Below, one piece after another: positions 6,304 to 6,330 of a stretch of DNA of 6,330 nucleotides. This DNA is from Planctomycetota bacterium (GTDB lineage Bacteria; Planctomycetota; Planctomycetia; Planctomycetales; Planctomycetaceae). Where the stretch lies: contig JAQBZS010000451.1 of assembly GCA_027622115.1 (NCBI GenBank), positions 1 through 6,330 of the forward strand, given 5' to 3'. The notes beneath the pieces were generated by a model. The model was not told the DNA's origin and did not search any database. It saw only the letters and a program-made list of their open reading frames with translations. Made by a program: the position numbers and the translations under genes. The first letter of the stretch is position 1. The number at the start of each line of letters is the position of its first letter.

Positions 6304-6329
6304 CAAAAAAGCCCGGTGGGTTGCCGGGC
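6304..6329 (-). terminator. Intrinsic terminator of a minus-strand gene outside the window
   Basis: On the minus strand, GCCCGG (6329-6324), a seven-base loop CAACCCA and CCGGGC (6316-6311) form a perfect six-pair GC stem, followed at once by six T (6310-6305). This is a textbook Rho-independent terminator. Its direction implies a minus-strand gene ending just right of the window, so the metallopeptidase gene should have its own promoter between about 6207 and 6303. Confidence 0.82.
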
Positions 6330-6330
6330 G

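Noticed and set aside
5941..6306. 121-codon minus-strand frame covering the metallopeptidase start
   Set aside because: It overlaps the signal peptide region of the real gene in another frame and begins almost at the terminator; it has a hydrophobic N-terminus only by chance.

Overview
The window looks like chromosomal DNA from a planctomycete, or a close relative in the PVC group. The evidence is a set of protein families concentrated there: a DUF1553 (PSD1) protein, a Tat-exported DUF1501 protein, a type I sulfatase, and a DUF1570-like metallopeptidase. No mobile-element gene, tRNA, rRNA or CRISPR array was seen.

Layout: Three plus-strand genes come first. They are the 3' part of a DUF1553 gene (2-904, start outside the window), a DUF1501 gene (909-2384, four bases later with its own ribosome binding site), and an exported sulfatase (2529-4079, after a 144-base gap). 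A gene-free stretch of about 600 bases follows (4080-4682). Its left half is dense in inverted repeats, including a perfect 26-bp hairpin about 50 bases past the sulfatase stop. A minus-strand gene (4683-6206) then converges on the sulfatase and encodes an exported HEATH-motif metallopeptidase. Upstream of that gene (to its right) lie a two-copy imperfect 24-bp tandem repeat and, at the window edge, an intrinsic terminator for another minus-strand gene outside the window.

How the genes may work together: DUF1553 and DUF1501 genes are commonly paired in planctomycetes and often sit near sulfatases and other genes for sulfated glycans. The order and tight spacing here suggest one transcription unit whose products act beyond the cytoplasmic membrane, with the sulfatase removing sulfate esters from a polysaccharide or glycoprotein. 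The biochemical roles of DUF1553 and DUF1501 are not settled. The metallopeptidase is transcribed separately and has no evident link to the sulfatase cluster.

The genes themselves are ordinary for this phylum. The part most worth a second look is the structured non-coding block at 4129-4410, which looks like a composite of dispersed intergenic repeats or a structured RNA/MITE-like element. No new multi-gene system could be supported.
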